A DNA stretch of 8,407 nucleotides from Candidatus Zhuqueibacterota bacterium (lineage in GTDB: Bacteria > SM23-31). The stretch's first letter is position 1, and each line of letters opens with the position of its first letter. The position numbers and the translations under genes are program-made. The stretch spans positions 1 to 8,407 of the forward strand of contig JADFON010000058.1 in assembly GCA_022562855.1 (NCBI GenBank), given 5' to 3'. Positions 1-7,146 of the stretch are shown piece by piece. The notes below the pieces were generated by a model. That model was not told where the DNA came from. It saw nothing but the letters and a program-made list of their open reading frames with translations, and did not search any database.

Positions 1-704
1 TATATGGGGTTTATGAGAATAAATTAAAAGAACTACAGCCCGATATTATTATTACACAAGATCAGTGTGAGGTATGCGCTGTTAATTTAGAAGATGTTGA
101 AAAAGCTGCCCATAAAGTTTTGGAGTCCCATCCCCAAATTGTTTCATTAGCTCCAAATACTTTAGATGAAATATGGAATAGTATTGAAAAGGTTGCAAAG
201 ACATTAAATGTTCATGAGAAAGGAAGACAAGTGGTTTCACAATTAAAACAACGAGTAGATACTATCTACAATAAGACACAGCCATTAACTAATCGTCCTA
301 CAGTTACATGCATTGAATGGATTGATCCATTAATGGCCGCGGGCCATTGGATGCCAGAATTTATTGAAATGCTAGGTGGCAAAAACATTTTTGGAGAGGC
401 CGGTAAGCATTCTCCCAAAATAACTTGGGAAGAGCTCAAGGAAAAAAACCCGGACATCATGATCTCTATGCCCTGCGGATGGGGTATGGATCGATGTCGT
501 CAGGAAATGAAAACATTAACGAGTAAACCAGATTGGAGTACATTAAAGGCGGTTCGCGAAGGGCACGTCTATCTTGCCGACGGAAACCAGTATTTTAACC
601 GTCCGGGCCCACGTGTTGTCGAGTCACTTGAAATATTGGCGGAAATCCTGAATCCGCGGATGTTCGATTTTGGACATGAGAATACAGGCTGGATAAAACT
701 TTGA
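1..704 (+). CDS. Cobalamin-type ABC transporter substrate-binding protein (BtuF-like), 5'-truncated by window edge
   Basis: The reading frame is open from base 3 to the TGA at 702-704, giving 233 visible codons. Relatives of roughly 290-300 residues imply that some 60 N-terminal residues lie outside the window. The TTG at 120 is not a real start, because conserved sequence lies upstream of it: LKELQPDIIITQDQCEVCAV is typical of the cobalamin-binding branch of the periplasmic-binding-protein family (COG0614). Further family blocks are CIEWIDPLMAAGHWMPEFIE followed by MLGGKNIFG, then MPCGWGMDRC, and near the C-terminus VREGHVYLADGNQYFNRPGP. Such proteins bind a corrinoid or related chelate and deliver it to a BtuCD-type permease. 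Whether this one is exported cannot be judged, since its N-terminus is missing. No permease or ATPase gene follows it in the window. The first 300 bases are markedly AT-richer (about 33% GC) than the rest of the gene (about 46%). The family call is firm; the ligand is inferred from family. Confidence 0.88.
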   Translation, partial: YGVYENKLKELQPDIIITQDQCEVCAVNLEDVEKAAHKVLESHPQIVSLAPNTLDEIWNSIEKVAKTLNVHEKGRQVVSQLKQRVDTIYNKTQPLTNRPTVTCIEWIDPLMAAGHWMPEFIEMLGGKNIFGEAGKHSPKITWEELKEKNPDIMISMPCGWGMDRCRQEMKTLTSKPDWSTLKAVREGHVYLADGNQYFNRPGPRVVESLEILAEILNPRMFDFGHENTGWIKL

Positions 705-792
705 ATTAATCCGGAAATATTTTGTAGTATTCATTCAGTATTTCAGGGACGTTTTATTTAGTGGAATATGAAATAATTTCACCGGAGGAAAG

Positions 793-1980
793 ATGAAACA
801 TATGAATAAATATGTATCCGCGATTCTGTCGATACTACTTATTTTTGCAATAATAAATGACTCCCTGGCGCAAAGAGGAGGAAGGGGCAGGGGAGGAAGA
901 GCCGGAAGAGGAGAATCAATTACCTTTCAGATTGAACGGATAAAACTTCCGCCCGGATTTTCGATAGAAGTATACGCAGAAAATGTCAGAAACGCCCGGT
1001 CAATGGCATTGTCGCCAAGCGGGACGGTGTTTGTCGGCACCCGGGCACGCGCCGGCAACGTCTATGCAATACTTGACAATGATAAAGATCATAAAGCCGA
1101 TGAAGTCATTACCATTGCAAGCGGTCTAAACAGCCCGAACGGCGTGGCGTTTAAAGACGGTTCGTTGTATGTTGCTGAGAGAAGCCGGATAATAAGGTAC
1201 GATAATATCGAATCAAACCTGCGAAATTCACCCGAATACAAAGTCGTCCTGGATGAAATTCCTGCTGAAGGTGGGCATTCATGGAAATACCTGAGTTTTG
1301 GTCCCGACGGGATGCTCTATTTTAATAACGGCGGTCCCGGTAACAATCCTTTGCGGTTGGACGAACCCCGTTATGCAACAATAATAAGGGTTAACCCGGA
1401 TGGAAGCGGTTTCGAAATATATGCCCACGGCGTACGTCAATCGGTCGGTCATGACTGGGACCCGCGGACGGGCGAACTCTGGTTTACCGATAACGGCAGG
1501 GACCGGTTGGGCGATGACAGCCCTCCCGATGAATTGAATCATGCTACGCGCAAGGGTCAGCATTTTGGTTTCCCGTATTTTTTTGGAAAGGACATCCCCG
1601 ACCCCGACCATGGTGAAAAGCGTCCGTTGAGCGATTTCGAACCCGTTGCCATGGCGCTTGCGCCGCATGCGGCAGCGGTAGGGATGAAATTTTACACCGG
1701 AGACATGTTCCCGGATGAGTATAAAAATGTGATTTTCATAGCGGAACACGGTTCGTGGGATATATCCGACTCCAATCCTTATAACGGCTACAAAATCTCT
1801 ACCGTCAGAGTGGAAAATAATAAAGCGGTCAGCTACGAGACATTTGCCGAAGGATGGCTGCTTGAGGACGGCAGAAGACGTTTCGGCAGACCGGCGGACG
1901 TCCGCGTTCTTGCAGACGGTTCGATGCTCGTCTCCGACGATATGGCGCACGTGCTATACCGGATTACGTATAATAGGTAG
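793..1980 (+). CDS. Secreted glucose/sorbosone dehydrogenase-like beta-propeller protein
   Basis: This is a 395-residue protein of the PQQ-dependent sugar dehydrogenase (GSDH, sorbosone dehydrogenase) family. Residues 1-26 form a signal peptide (hydrophobic core about 8-20, cleavage likely after SLA). A Gly/Arg-rich linker follows at 28-40. The domain starts at LPPGFSIEVYAENV (52-65). Conserved propeller elements are GLNSPNGVAF (111-120), GGHSWKYLSFGPDGMLYF (160-177), HGVRQSVGHDWDP (212-224), LWFTDNGRDRLGDD (229-242) and GRPADVRVLADGSMLVSDD (365-383). His162 and Arg213 fall where the soluble glucose dehydrogenase of Acinetobacter has its catalytic His and an active-site Arg, so PQQ-dependent oxidation of a sugar or aldose is plausible but the substrate is unknown. 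There is no CxxCH haem motif, so any electron acceptor must be separate. GGAGG at 784-788 is 4 bases before this ATG; an in-frame ATG at 802 (13 bases away) is a less likely start. The stop is TAG at 1978-1980, just before a strong terminator. Confidence 0.9.
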   Translation: MKHMNKYVSAILSILLIFAIINDSLAQRGGRGRGGRAGRGESITFQIERIKLPPGFSIEVYAENVRNARSMALSPSGTVFVGTRARAGNVYAILDNDKDHKADEVITIASGLNSPNGVAFKDGSLYVAERSRIIRYDNIESNLRNSPEYKVVLDEIPAEGGHSWKYLSFGPDGMLYFNNGGPGNNPLRLDEPRYATIIRVNPDGSGFEIYAHGVRQSVGHDWDPRTGELWFTDNGRDRLGDDSPPDELNHATRKGQHFGFPYFFGKDIPDPDHGEKRPLSDFEPVAMALAPHAAAVGMKFYTGDMFPDEYKNVIFIAEHGSWDISDSNPYNGYKISTVRVENNKAVSYETFAEGWLLEDGRRRFGRPADVRVLADGSMLVSDDMAHVLYRITYNR

Positions 1981-2004
1981 ATATTAAAGTTTAGTTTTAT
2001 AAAT

Positions 2005-2042
2005 AAAAAGCAGGATTCTGATAATTCAGAATCCTGCTTTTT
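2005..2042. terminator. Bidirectional intrinsic terminator between convergent genes
   Basis: A perfect 17-bp inverted repeat (AAAAAGCAGGATTCTGA at 2005-2021 and its exact complement at 2026-2042) encloses a 4-base TAAT loop. The stem's outer ends are an A-tract and a T-tract, so transcripts from either direction have a stable hairpin followed by U residues. It lies 24 bases after the stop of the plus-strand dehydrogenase gene and 40 bases after the stop of the minus-strand peptidase gene, so it can end both transcripts. Confidence 0.95.
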
Positions 2043-2082
2043 TAGTTTGAACAACCCGGATATTGTATTGTGCGGTTGAATT

Positions 2083-4566
2083 CTACTTCTTCTTATCAAT
2101 CTTGAATATGTCGACGTTTTTGTTTGAGTCGCCGATGAGATGCTCGGCGAAATAGTCCCACAGCATCCGCACGAAGTAGTCGTTCATCGGACCGAAGCCG
2201 TGTCTTCTGCCGGGAAGGATCATATAATCGAACCGTTTGTTCGCCTTGATAAGCGCGTTGACCATGCGGGTTGTGTTTGCAGGGTGAACGTTATTGTCGA
2301 TACTCCCGTGTACAAGCAGTAAACGTCCTTTAAGATTTTCCGCCATTTCAGGATTGGTATCGATATTCGTTTCCCAAACGATTTCATATTCCTCTTCATC
2401 GTCATCACCGGTATCGGTACTCTGACTCGCAGCGCCTCTGTCATCTCTTCCACCGCCGCCTTCCGTGCCTACGGAATCTATCTCGTTTCCGCTTGATTTC
2501 AGTTTCTTGACCATTTTTACACCGAAGTGGTTTTCACCCCACCAGATATTGTAGATGTTGTTGTCGTGGTTTCCTGCCGATGATACCGCAACCTTGAAGA
2601 AATCGTTATACGGCGGGACAACCATTGCGGCGGTCGACAGAAACCCTCCGCCCGAGTGTCCGTAGATTCCGACACGTTCGATATCGATAAACGAATGACG
2701 TGATGCAAGCTGTTCAATAGCAGCCTTTTTGTCCGCAAGCGCATAATCGCGCGCATTCCAATAACCGTATGTGTGGTACGCGCTGTTTCTTTGTGGGCTT
2801 CCGCCTCTGCTGCCGACCGCAATAACAACAAATCCAAGCTGCGACAACGAGACATTCCTGTTTGTTGCGGAAAAAGTCTTCGGTACGCTTTCGGTCTGCG
2901 GACCGGGATACACGTGGGCTATTATCGGGTATTGTTTCTCCGGGTCAAAGTCGAACGGTTTCCACATCACCCCGTAAATATCGGTAATCCCGTCCGCCGC
3001 CTTTACCTTGAACGGCTCCGGCATTTTCCATCCCGCTTCCTCGAGCCGCGAAATGTCTATCTCTTCAAGCTCCATCAGCGAGTTTCCCTTGTTATCCCTC
3101 ACAACAGCCTTCGGAACCATGTCGATTCTGGAATAATTGTCGACAAAGAAATTGTTCGACTGTGAAAATCTTGCAGAGTGCACACCGCTTTCCGGATTGA
3201 GGAGCTGCATTCCGGTACCGTCAAAATTTACCCGGTAATTGTGCGTGTAGTATGGGTCTTCGCCTTCTTCACGTCCGACAGCGGTAAAATAGAGAACCCT
3301 GCCGGTGGTATCGATTTTTGTAACCCGCTCAGCCATGAACGGTCCGGAAGTCAACCGGCTTTTCTGGTTTCCTTCCGAGTCATATAGATAGAAATGACCC
3401 CAGCCGTCACGGTCTGACCACCATAAAAGTTCATTCCCGTCATTGATGATGCTTAACTGTATGTACCGGACATTATAATATGGTTCGGACCGTTCCGAAA
3501 TCAGCACTTTTACCTCGCCGGTCTCGGTATCGGTTACACACAGTTCAATGTCTTTCCAGTCCCTGCTTCTGCGAACGAAGTAGAGTTTATCGTCTGTCTT
3601 GCCTCTGAATATTCCTCCGCCGCCGACATACGTCCCGCCGATAGCCTGGTCGATCCACTTATCGGCGTCCGCCTTTACGGATGACTTGTCATCGGCGTCG
3701 AAAAACCACAATTCGTACTGGGGAACATTATCTTCGCCGGGCATGGGGTATTTATAGGTCTCAAGAGTTGGGCGCGGATCGTCAATTTCGTTTATTACCC
3801 AGAGATCGCCGACCTTCCGCCTGTCCTGACGGGATACATACATTTTGTCCGAATCGGTAAACCAAATATTCCTGGAGCGGATCCGTTCTGTCTTTGATGT
3901 GTCGCCGTCGTCTCTCGCGTAACTATACCACCGTTCACCATCGGTTGTAAGCTGGTATTCGGTGCTGTCGGGGTCGTCAGCCTGCATCACGAAAAGGTTG
4001 TGATTCCTCGCAAACGCTACATACGTACTGTCTGAATTGTAGCTCCTCCAGTTACCGGCATTGTCTTCCGGCTTACTCTTGATACTGTCGAGGAAGGTGA
4101 CGGCTTTTGTGGCAATCGTGTATTCGAATTTAATGCTGTCTACCTCGAATTCGACCGCGCTGTTATTCTTGACGAATTTGATTGTGGTAACCGGATTCTG
4201 TTTAGGGTCGTAAGGTTTGTGCAGGAACTGACTCAACTCTGCGGCAAGCGCGGCATTGTCGAAAACCGGTTCTTTTGTCCGTCTCGCCGGATCGACAAGG
4301 TAGAATGCGGTGCCGTCGTCATTTTTGAAACGATACCAGAATTGATCGAGGTCCTCAAGCCATGTAGCGTTTATCCTGGTGTCATGGATCAGTTCATCAA
4401 CCTTGTCCGATGTGAATTTCATTGCCAGTTTGTAGTTTGCTCTCGGCTTTTCGACATCCTGACCATATAATTGAAAAGGAACTATCAGGATGAGGAAGAC
4501 GAGATGCAGGGCTACCCGGTAAAAGGTTATACCGGTAAAGTATTTGTAAATTGAATTACTTTTCAT
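2083..4566 (-). CDS. Secreted S9 family peptidase with DPP IV-type N-terminal propeller (downstream paralogue)
   Basis: This 827-residue serine peptidase has a hydrophobic export segment at about 18-34 and probable cleavage near 35-36. A DPP IV-type beta-propeller runs from about 135 to 500, with marks such as RKVGDLWVINEIDDPRPTLE (250-269), GWGHFYLYD (388-396) and EEGEDPYYTHNYRVNFDGTG (433-452). The alpha/beta-hydrolase peptidase S9 domain covers about 525-815. The triad is visible: Ser638 in GIYGHSGGG, Asp757 in HGSIDNNVHP, and His789 in GRRHGFG. Tyr553 in HVYPGP fits the oxyanion-hole Tyr of the family. The DWxYEEE motif that anchors substrate N-termini in true DPP IV is not seen after TTDGE (207-211), so dipeptidyl-peptidase specificity should not be assumed. 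A Gly- then Asp/Glu-rich stretch (about 688-727) sits between the Ser and Asp blocks. Start: GAGGA (4571-4575 on the complement) lies 4 bases before the ATG. It follows its paralogue by 52 bases on the same strand and is probably co-transcribed. Confidence 0.93.
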   Translation of the reverse strand: MKSNSIYKYFTGITFYRVALHLVFLILIVPFQLYGQDVEKPRANYKLAMKFTSDKVDELIHDTRINATWLEDLDQFWYRFKNDDGTAFYLVDPARRTKEPVFDNAALAAELSQFLHKPYDPKQNPVTTIKFVKNNSAVEFEVDSIKFEYTIATKAVTFLDSIKSKPEDNAGNWRSYNSDSTYVAFARNHNLFVMQADDPDSTEYQLTTDGERWYSYARDDGDTSKTERIRSRNIWFTDSDKMYVSRQDRRKVGDLWVINEIDDPRPTLETYKYPMPGEDNVPQYELWFFDADDKSSVKADADKWIDQAIGGTYVGGGGIFRGKTDDKLYFVRRSRDWKDIELCVTDTETGEVKVLISERSEPYYNVRYIQLSIINDGNELLWWSDRDGWGHFYLYDSEGNQKSRLTSGPFMAERVTKIDTTGRVLYFTAVGREEGEDPYYTHNYRVNFDGTGMQLLNPESGVHSARFSQSNNFFVDNYSRIDMVPKAVVRDNKGNSLMELEEIDISRLEEAGWKMPEPFKVKAADGITDIYGVMWKPFDFDPEKQYPIIAHVYPGPQTESVPKTFSATNRNVSLSQLGFVVIAVGSRGGSPQRNSAYHTYGYWNARDYALADKKAAIEQLASRHSFIDIERVGIYGHSGGGFLSTAAMVVPPYNDFFKVAVSSAGNHDNNIYNIWWGENHFGVKMVKKLKSSGNEIDSVGTEGGGGRDDRGAASQSTDTGDDDEEEYEIVWETNIDTNPEMAENLKGRLLLVHGSIDNNVHPANTTRMVNALIKANKRFDYMILPGRRHGFGPMNDYFVRMLWDYFAEHLIGDSNKNVDIFKIDKKK

Positions 4567-4575
4567 TTTTTCCTC

Positions 4576-4591
4576 AAATTGTTAAATTGTT
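4576..4591. repeat. 8-bp tandem direct repeat in the leader of the downstream peptidase gene
   Basis: AAATTGTT occurs twice in immediate succession on the plus strand (4576-4583 and 4584-4591), directly upstream of the Shine-Dalgarno sequence of the downstream S9 peptidase gene. The 52-base gap around it (4567-4618) has no terminator hairpin. The repeat could be chance in AT-rich leader sequence; no function is claimed. Confidence 0.5.
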
Positions 4592-4618
4592 TGTTCCGCA
4601 AAGTAGTTTTAATTTCAG

Positions 4619-7072
4619 CTATTTTTTGTTGAAGTCAAACATATTCACATTGCTGTGCGAATCGCCGATCAAATGCTCGGAAAAATAATCCCACAACAAT
4701 TTTACAAAGTAATCGTTCATATCACCGTATCCATGCCGCTTACCCGGTAACACCATGTAATCGAACCGTTTATTTGCCTCGATCAACGCATTGACCATGC
4801 GGACCGTGTTTCCCGGATGCACGTTGTTGTCAATGGTCCCGGTGGTTAACAGTAAGTGACCTTTGAGGTTTTCCGCCATATCTACATTGGACGGAACATC
4901 GATCTCAAACCTCATCTTTTTATCGCCGTTTTCCTCCTTCTCCCCGTTTCCGCTGTTTCCCGACGTGTTTGTTATACTTTTTCCGCCGCTTGAATCCTCT
5001 TCAACAATTACACCCTTCACTCCGTGGTGTTTTTCACTCCAGTTCTGATTATAAATGTTGTTGTCATGGTTTCCGGAAGAAGAAACAGCGACCTTGAAGA
5101 AATCGTTGTACGGTGGGACGACCATCGCCGCGGTAGACATAAATCCTCCTCCCGAATGCCCGTAAATACCGACTCTTTCAATGTCGATAAACGGGAAACG
5201 TGAGGCAAGTTGTTCAATGCCTGCCTTTTTGTCGGCAAGACCGTAATCACGCAAATCTCCATATCCGTAATTATGATATGCCTTGGATCTCTGCGGGCTG
5301 CCTCCCCTGTTACCGATCGCTATCACGATAAATCCAAGTTGTGACAGCGGTACGTTCCTGTTTGACGGTGTAAAGGTAAACGGAACGCTTTCGGTTTGCG
5401 GACCGGGGTAAACGTGAGCTATTATCGGGTATTTCTTTTCCGGGTCAAAATTGAACGGTTTCCACATAACCCCATAAATATCCCAGACCCCGTCAGCCGA
5501 TTTCACCTTAAACTGTTCGGGAAACTGCCATCCAACACCCTCAAGACCCGACATGTCGGTTGATTCGAGTTCCATTACAAAGGCTCCCTGTGTGTCCCTC
5601 AAAACCGATTTTGGTTCTGCGTCGACCCTTGAATAGGTATCGACAAAGAAATTGTTTGTCGGGGATATATTGGTGGAATGGCTTCCGTTTCCAGGGTTGA
5701 GCAACTCCATTGCGCTTCCGTCGAAATTTACCCTGTAAAGGTGGCTGTAGTACGGGTTTTCCCCCTCCTCCTTTCCGTTTGCGGTGATATACAGCACCCG
5801 TTTTGTTGTGTCTATCCTTGCCACCCTGCGGGCAAGGAATTCTCCCGAAGTAATTGGGTTTTTCAGGTTGCCATTGCCGTCATACAGGTAAAAATGTCCC
5901 CAGCCTGTCCGTTCTGACCACCAGATAATCTCTGAAAAATCATTAATATAACTAATTCCTTTTGTTTCCACGTATGAGTCTTTTATATACTCTTCAATCA
6001 ATACCGTTTGTTCACCGGTTTCAAGATCGACATGAACCACCTCATGCCGGTCTTGTGTTCTCTCCTTGCGTTGAAAATAGAGTTCATTCGTATTCTTTCC
6101 CCACCGTGTACCGCTTAATCTTTGATCTTTCCATTTATATGTCTCGATTTCATTAAACTCGCTGGAAGCGACTTCATAGGTAAAAAGTTCATATTGTGTA
6201 ACGTTTTCGTCACCCGGCATGGCGTATTTATAGGTCTGGAGTGTCGGACGCGGGTCTGCTATTTCATTAACAAGGAACAAATCCCCGACTTTACGGCTGT
6301 CGCTTCTCCTGACGTGGAAATTTTTTGAGTCTTCCGACCAGGACACGCTTGCTCTTACCTTGCGGGTTTCGGAAGTGTCGCCGCCGAAACTGTAGTATTC
6401 TTCTCCGTCAAACGAAATTTGATTTTCTACACTGTCTGCGCCCATAATATACAGGTTGTAATTCTTTGCGTAAGCGAAAACAGTACTGTCCGGGGAAAAA
6501 TTTCGAAAATTTCCGCCTCTGCCGCCGCCGCGTCCACCCCTGCCGCCGCCTCTACCGCCTCTGCCGCCGCCGCGTCCTTCTCTCTCTTGCCGGACTACCC
6601 CGATGGAGTCAATCGTATAGGTGGTAAGATTGAGTTCATACCGTATCTTGGTTGTGTCGAGATCGAATTCTACCGATTGCATGTCATCGATAAATTTCAG
6701 ATCGAGAACCGGGAGTTTTTTTGGATCGATGGGTTGATTGATTTTCTCCGAAAGCGCAGCAGCAAACCGGGCATTGTCGAAAACCGGCTGTTTGGTTTTT
6801 CTCGCCGGGTCGACAAGATAGTAGTTTCTTCCGTCACTGTTCCGGTAGGTATACCAGAACATATCGCCTTCATCGATCCAATTGGGTCTCACGGTAGAAT
6901 CGTAAATGTACTTACTAAGATTTTCCGTTTTGAACTTGTTTGCCAGTTCATAATTGGCATTTTGCTGTGCTGAAACCGGAAAAGCGGAAGACATCGTCAA
7001 AATCGCGATGCTCATAATCGCAAAGAATACGAGGCTTTTTTTGCCGGAAATTCCGGCGGTTAAGTCTTTCAT
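4619..7072 (-). CDS. Secreted S9 family peptidase with DPP IV-type propeller and Gly/Arg repeat (upstream paralogue)
   Basis: With the ATG at 7070-7072 the product is 817 residues. That start has GGAGG 8 bases upstream and gives a textbook signal peptide (MKDLTAGISGKKSLVFFAI onward, hydrophobic core about 14-27, Ala-x-Ala-like site at VSA, about 33-35). The frame stays open to an in-frame GTG at 7108 that would add 12 residues; it has its own AGGAG, but the extension lengthens the leader for no clear gain. The DPP IV-type propeller spans roughly 125-505 and the peptidase S9 domain roughly 525-810. The triad is Ser640 (GIYGHSGGG), Asp748 (TGTIDNNVHP) and His780 (GKRHGYG). A 25-residue Gly/Arg tract at about 164-188 sits inside the propeller, where the paralogue has only a short unrelated linker. 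A second low-complexity stretch, rich in Ser/Gly/Asn then Glu/Lys (about 688-719), lies between the Ser and Asp blocks. The DPP IV double-Glu motif in its usual DWxYEEE context is absent. It likely hydrolyses peptides outside the cytoplasm; substrate unknown. Confidence 0.93.
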   Translation of the reverse strand: MKDLTAGISGKKSLVFFAIMSIAILTMSSAFPVSAQQNANYELANKFKTENLSKYIYDSTVRPNWIDEGDMFWYTYRNSDGRNYYLVDPARKTKQPVFDNARFAAALSEKINQPIDPKKLPVLDLKFIDDMQSVEFDLDTTKIRYELNLTTYTIDSIGVVRQEREGRGGGRGGRGGGRGGRGGGRGGNFRNFSPDSTVFAYAKNYNLYIMGADSVENQISFDGEEYYSFGGDTSETRKVRASVSWSEDSKNFHVRRSDSRKVGDLFLVNEIADPRPTLQTYKYAMPGDENVTQYELFTYEVASSEFNEIETYKWKDQRLSGTRWGKNTNELYFQRKERTQDRHEVVHVDLETGEQTVLIEEYIKDSYVETKGISYINDFSEIIWWSERTGWGHFYLYDGNGNLKNPITSGEFLARRVARIDTTKRVLYITANGKEEGENPYYSHLYRVNFDGSAMELLNPGNGSHSTNISPTNNFFVDTYSRVDAEPKSVLRDTQGAFVMELESTDMSGLEGVGWQFPEQFKVKSADGVWDIYGVMWKPFNFDPEKKYPIIAHVYPGPQTESVPFTFTPSNRNVPLSQLGFIVIAIGNRGGSPQRSKAYHNYGYGDLRDYGLADKKAGIEQLASRFPFIDIERVGIYGHSGGGFMSTAAMVVPPYNDFFKVAVSSSGNHDNNIYNQNWSEKHHGVKGVIVEEDSSGGKSITNTSGNSGNGEKEENGDKKMRFEIDVPSNVDMAENLKGHLLLTTGTIDNNVHPGNTVRMVNALIEANKRFDYMVLPGKRHGYGDMNDYFVKLLWDYFSEHLIGDSHSNVNMFDFNKK
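6512..6577 (-). repeat. GC-rich repeat encoding a Gly/Arg (RGG) tract
   Basis: This 66-base segment encodes only Gly and Arg, in GGR, GGGR and GGRGG units. An exact 20-base direct repeat, CCTCTGCCGCCGCCGCGTCC on the plus strand, occurs at 6516-6535 and 6558-6577, so the period is 42 bases or 14 codons. The local GC content is far above that of the flanking gene. Its length stays a multiple of three, so the reading frame is intact. It is a likely site for slippage or recombination-driven length change. Confidence 0.85.
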
Positions 7073-7080
7073 TGTACTTT

Positions 7081-7085
7081 CCTCC
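7081..7085 (-). promoter_or_regulatory. Shine-Dalgarno sequence that decides the start of the upstream peptidase gene
   Basis: On the minus strand GGAGG (7085-7081) stands 8 bases before the ATG at 7072-7070, the optimal distance. The two other in-frame candidates are worse: the ATG at 7087-7085 overlaps this site, and the GTG at 7108-7106 would lengthen the signal peptide's N-region by 12 residues. The same GGAGGAAAG string precedes the dehydrogenase gene at 784-792. Confidence 0.75.
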
Positions 7086-7146
7086 ATTATGGATTTTCGG
7101 TAGGTCACGTTCTCCTGATTTTATCTAATTTCTCTTACAATAATAC

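Noticed and set aside
120-122. TTG at 120 as the start of the first gene
   Set aside because: Conserved family sequence (LKELQPDIIITQDQCEVCAV) is encoded upstream in the same frame, so the gene begins outside the window.
705-792. Terminator or promoter in the gap between the cobalamin-binding and dehydrogenase genes
   Set aside because: Only a 6-bp inverted repeat (GAAATA at 714-719, TATTTC at 739-744) without a T-tract is present, and no convincing -35/-10 or -33/-7 pair is seen.
1279-1950. A 223-codon open frame on the minus strand
   Set aside because: It lies wholly inside the dehydrogenase-like gene, whose plus-strand protein shows clear family motifs. The minus-strand translation has no recognisable domain and no Shine-Dalgarno sequence was identified for it.
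2773-3165. A 130-codon plus-strand frame
   Set aside because: It overlaps the conserved part of the downstream S9 peptidase gene in antisense and shows no family features.
6512-6577. CRISPR or other array-type repeat
   Set aside because: The repeat is a coding Gly/Arg tract with two 20-base copies and no unique spacers.
6419-6973. A 184-codon plus-strand frame with a Ser/Ala-rich run
   Set aside because: It is antisense to the S9 peptidase gene, and its low-complexity part is only the complement of the Gly/Arg repeat.
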